Positions 61,544-64,000 of a DNA stretch of 64,000 bases are shown here, piece after piece. Position numbers and translations under genes: made by a program. Origin of the DNA: Cupriavidus alkaliphilus (lineage in GTDB: Bacteria > Pseudomonadota > Gammaproteobacteria > Burkholderiales > Burkholderiaceae); the NCBI RefSeq assembly GCF_900094595.1, contig NZ_FMAD01000002.1, positions 613,762-677,761 of the forward strand, given 5' to 3'. Each line of letters begins with the position of its first letter. Position 1 is the first letter of the stretch. Under the pieces are notes generated by a model that did not search any database, was not told the DNA's origin, and saw nothing but the letters and a program-made list of their open reading frames with translations.

Positions 61544-61789
61544 TTATTGCAGCACGTTGTACTGCTCGCGCATGACCACGATAATTGATTTTGCCGCGGC
61601 GAGCTGGTGGCCCAGGTTGTCGACGGACTCCTGCGGGAAATCGACCTCGGCGCTCCAGTTGCATCCGGTATGGTCAGGCTGGTGCATTCGCACCGCGTGC
61701 AGTTCGCATTCTCCGCACTCGGGGTTGTTGTCGAGGCACTGGTTCAGGATGGCCATGAGTTCAGACCGGGTCTTCGCGTATCGCCGCAT
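61544..61789 (-). CDS. Small Cys/His-rich protein of unknown function
   Basis: 81 residues. Cys at 18, 25, 28 and 43 and His at 31, 36 and 40 make a possible metal-binding cluster (CGECELHAVRMHQPDHTGC). The rest is helical (VDNLGHQLAAAKSIIVVMRE). No signal peptide. It lies between the malic enzyme terminator and the porin terminator and is probably transcribed alone. Family not recognised. Confidence 0.72.
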   Translation of the reverse strand: MRRYAKTRSELMAILNQCLDNNPECGECELHAVRMHQPDHTGCNWSAEVDFPQESVDNLGHQLAAAKSIIVVMREQYNVLQ

Positions 61790-61975
61790 GTGTCACCTCG
61801 CTGTCATGGGTTTTTGAGGCCTGGAACACCAATCTAGGAAGCGCGCCGAAGGCCTTCCAATTGAATCCGCCTATGGGGCGGCTGTTTCTCATCCGGCCCG
61901 GGACCGCGCGTGATGTGGCGCAGCGCAGCATTGCGGCGGGGCGCGGGTGGCGCGCGCTGCGCCTCGCCGCCTAAT

Positions 61976-62002
61976 GAAAAAGCCCGCCGGAAAGGCGGGC
62001 TT
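61976..62002 (-). terminator. Rho-independent terminator of the porin gene
   Basis: Nine-bp stem AAGCCCGCC (61980-61988) with GGCGGGCTT (61994-62002), loop GGAAA. On the minus strand five T follow (61976-61980). Confidence 0.93.
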
Positions 62003-62030
62003 CAGTGCTGCCGGTGACGCGTTCAGCGCA

Positions 62031-63098
62031 TCAGAATTTGTGGCGCACGCCCACGCCGAAGGTATCGCCGTGCTCGATGCCGGTGATCTTGTCGTAGTAG
62101 TAGGCGGCGTACACGTCGGTGCGCTTGGACAGGTTGTAGTCGTAGGCGACGGCAAAGGTATTGCGCTTGAAGTCGCCCAGCGAGTTGTCGACCTTGCCGT
62201 AGGCGTAGGACGCCAGCAGGTTGCCGGCGCCGATCGGCACCGAGGCGCCGAACTGGCCGTCGATGTGCTTGATGTCGCCCGACGGCGCGGTGGTGGCGCG
62301 GGTCTTGATGTACTGGCCCTGCGCGAACAGCTTGACCACCTTGAAGTCATAGGACAGGCCGATCTGCGCGGCGTCCTGGCGCGACAGGCCGATGTCGGAC
62401 ATGTCGGTCGGTACGCTGTTGAAGCGCACCTGCTGGTAGGCCACGGTCGCGGCGAACGGACCGTTGAAGTACAGGACGTTGCCGCCGAACTTCTGCTTGC
62501 CGGCGGCGCCCGGCTGCTCGCCGAAGCCGTAGATGAAGTTGGCGGTCAGGCCGCCGAAGGTCGGCGTGCTGTACACCACGGAGTTGTTCCAGCCCGAATC
62601 GCCGATGATGCCGGGATCGGCGACGGCGCCGCTGACCGCGCCGAAGTAGGTGTGGAAGATGGTCGGCGAGAACACGTACGAGTCGACCAGCGGGTTGAAC
62701 AGGATGGTCGAAATGAAGTACGGCGTGGTGTTGCGGCCCAGCTTGATGGTGCCGGCCTTGTCGTTCTGCAGCCCGACATAGGCGTTGCGGCTGAACATCG
62801 AGTCGCCTTCGAAGCGGCCGCTGCGACCGGCGTCCGTGCGGAAGAACCCGTTCAGGTCGAAGATGGCCTTGGTGCCGCCGCCCAGGTCTTCGGTGCCCTT
62901 GATGCCCCAGTAAGACGTCTGCATGCCGCCAGAATTGGCCACCCAGGCGCGCTCGCCCGAGCCGGGGCTCTTCACGCCGCCGACGAACATGTCAGCCTGG
63001 CCGTACAGCGTGACGCTGGACTGGGCCATGGCCGCGCCGGTAAAAAGGGTAGCCGCTACCGCCGCCAGCTTGAGCGCCGGCTTGTACTGCTTCTGCAT
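62031..63098 (-). CDS. Gram-negative porin (general diffusion type, beta-proteobacterial family)
   Basis: 355 residues from ATG 63098, preceded by GGAGG. The signal peptide MQKQYKPALKLAAVAATLFT...AMA is followed by QSSVTLYGQADMFVGG, the usual first strand of Burkholderiales porins. SYWGIKGTEDLGGGTKAIFDL and SMFSRNAYVGLQNDKAGTIK are family signatures; the C-terminus ends in Phe (GVRHKF), the assembly signal recognised by BAM. It forms a trimeric outer-membrane channel; its selectivity is unknown. Confidence 0.95.
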   Translation of the reverse strand: MQKQYKPALKLAAVAATLFTGAAMAQSSVTLYGQADMFVGGVKSPGSGERAWVANSGGMQTSYWGIKGTEDLGGGTKAIFDLNGFFRTDAGRSGRFEGDSMFSRNAYVGLQNDKAGTIKLGRNTTPYFISTILFNPLVDSYVFSPTIFHTYFGAVSGAVADPGIIGDSGWNNSVVYSTPTFGGLTANFIYGFGEQPGAAGKQKFGGNVLYFNGPFAATVAYQQVRFNSVPTDMSDIGLSRQDAAQIGLSYDFKVVKLFAQGQYIKTRATTAPSGDIKHIDGQFGASVPIGAGNLLASYAYGKVDNSLGDFKRNTFAVAYDYNLSKRTDVYAAYYYDKITGIEHGDTFGVGVRHKF

Positions 63099-63278
63099 TG
63101 TTAGACCTCCGTGGTTTTGATCCTGCTTGGAACGTTGTGTACTGGGTCCCTGACGGGTTCTTATCATGTCTTTGTGCTTTTATTCGTGCCGCCTGGCCGG
63201 GCTCGGTGTGGTGTTGCATGGGAGGCCGGCGGCATCGGGGTACAGCGTTTTTTTGTTATACAGGTGACGCTTTTTTGC

Positions 63279-63797
63279 TCAGGCGGATACTAAGTCGTCA
63301 AGACGGAACTGTGCAATGCGATGGATCTGGTTGATGCAAGTTTGCAACTCTTGCTGCGGCGTGTTTTCAATGCGGCGCGCGAACTCGGCGATGATGCCGT
63401 GGCGGTCGTAGCCGCGCACCGCCAGGATGAACGGGAAGCCGAACTTCTGGTTGTACGCCGCGTTAAGCGACTGCAGGCGGTCGAATTCCTCGGGCGTGCA
63501 CTGGTTCAGGCCGGCGCCGCTTTGCTCGCGCGTCGACTCGGCGGTCAGCTCGCCGCGCACGGCGGCCTTGCCGGCCAGCTCCGGGTGGGCGCGCACCAGC
63601 TTCAGCTGGGCCGCTTCGCCGGCTTCATCCACAGCCTGGCGCAGCGCCTGCGCCAGCGCGGCGCCATCGGCGAAGGGCCGTTGCGCGGCGGCGGTCTCGG
63701 CAAACCACGGCGAATGTTCGTAGATGCCGCCCAGCACCTGCACGAATTCCGCGACCGGCATGGTGTTGAGTTGGGCAATGGTGTAGGTCTGGCTCAT
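63279..63797 (-). CDS. uraD: 2-oxo-4-hydroxy-4-carboxy-5-ureidoimidazoline (OHCU) decarboxylase
   Basis: 172 residues from ATG 63797. The enzyme makes (S)-allantoin from OHCU, the third step of urate breakdown. Family motifs present: HSPWFAETA near the N-terminus, VRAHPELAGKAA with the catalytic His, and STREQSGAGLNQCT. Its start overlaps the stop of the puuE gene (ATGA at 63794-63797), so the two are coupled in a purine/allantoin catabolic operon. Confidence 0.94.
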   Translation of the reverse strand: MSQTYTIAQLNTMPVAEFVQVLGGIYEHSPWFAETAAAQRPFADGAALAQALRQAVDEAGEAAQLKLVRAHPELAGKAAVRGELTAESTREQSGAGLNQCTPEEFDRLQSLNAAYNQKFGFPFILAVRGYDRHGIIAEFARRIENTPQQELQTCINQIHRIAQFRLDDLVSA

Positions 63798-64000
63798 GCT
63801 TGATTCCGGGGAGTGTAGGGGTGGGTGGCGGCCCAGTGCCGGGCGATATCGACACGGCGGCAGATCCACACCTTGTCGTGCCCCTGCACGTAGTCGAGGA
63901 AGCGCTGCAGCGCGCGGAAGCGGCCCGGGCGGCCGAGCAGGCGGCAGTGCATGCCGATCGACAGCATCTTGGGGCTGTCCTGGCCGCTCGGGTCGCCTTC
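63794..64000 (-). CDS. puuE: Allantoinase PuuE, C-terminal part (cut by window edge)
   Basis: About 68 codons are visible, read leftward from the right edge to TGA 63796-63794. SPKMLSIGMHCRLLGRPGRF and RALQRFLDYVQGHDKVWICR are the C-terminal signature of the polysaccharide-deacetylase-like allantoinase PuuE, which opens the allantoin ring. It overlaps uraD by 4 bp, and the pair are typically found together with uricase/transthyretin-like genes, presumably to the right of this window. Confidence 0.88.
   Translation of the reverse strand, partial: EGDPSGQDSPKMLSIGMHCRLLGRPGRFRALQRFLDYVQGHDKVWICRRVDIARHWAATHPYTPRNQA

Noticed and set aside
58965..61664. 899-codon open frame on the minus strand
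   Set aside because: Antisense to the malic enzyme gene, which is certain.

Overview
The window is a high-GC, gene-dense bacterial chromosome segment. Gene content and order (stk-stp-rph-rdgB-hemW facing yicC-gmk-rpoZ-spoT, then greB, a PPK2, class I fbp, pepN and a two-domain malic enzyme) point to Burkholderiaceae, most likely a Cupriavidus main chromosome. This attribution comes from recognised families and gene order; no database search was possible. I see no prophage, insertion sequence, CRISPR array or clearly acquired island. Every gene looks intact apart from the two cut by the window edges.

Layout. 1-7.2 kb: a TetR regulator (cut by the left edge) faces an orphan molybdopterin hydroxylase large subunit; then a MarR regulator, an EamA exporter, and a short run of SDR, methylglyoxal synthase and quinone oxidoreductase. 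7.3-12.2 kb: a minus-strand ABC operon of the BMP/nucleoside type (ATPase, two permeases, lipoprotein). 12.4-17.5 kb: a pirin, then a plus-strand osmoprotectant-type ABC operon (permease, binding protein, permease, CBS-containing ATPase) behind a strong promoter and a roughly 380-nt structured leader. 17.6-29 kb: a small HExxH protein, tRNA-Ser, a glycine-zipper lipoprotein, and the housekeeping nucleotide and stress block: hemW, rdgB, rph, a PP2C phosphatase and Ser/Thr kinase on one strand, yicC, gmk, rpoZ and spoT on the other, then greB. 29-34 kb: tRNA-Arg, a 4 x 14-bp tandem repeat, tRNA-fMet, an iron-type PKHD dioxygenase with a possible Fur box, and a MocR regulator facing an AhpD-like protein. 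34-47 kb: DUF2252, LpxO-type lipid A hydroxylase, a PAS-PAS-GGDEF diguanylate cyclase, a second MocR regulator, DUF2917, two flavoproteins, a lipoprotein and a degenerate trypsin-like protein. 47-64 kb: methyltransferase, FapA/DUF342 protein, CapA-like phosphatase, berberine-bridge-type oxidase, PPK2, tRNA-Thr, fbp, pepN, a DUF4136 lipoprotein, malic enzyme, porin, and the uraD-puuE end of a purine/allantoin catabolic cluster running off the right edge.

How the parts fit. Central themes are nucleotide quality control and stringent response (rdgB, gmk, spoT, rpoZ, greB, PPK2), carbon switching (fbp, maeB, mgsA), envelope functions (lpxO, porin, lipoproteins) and solute uptake (two ABC systems). 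The points most worth a second look are the structured leader upstream of the osmoprotectant operon, the trypsin-like protein with all three triad residues replaced, the SDR lacking its Tyr/Lys pair, the duplicated PAS unit in the diguanylate cyclase, and several operator-like repeats. No obviously new multi-gene system was found.
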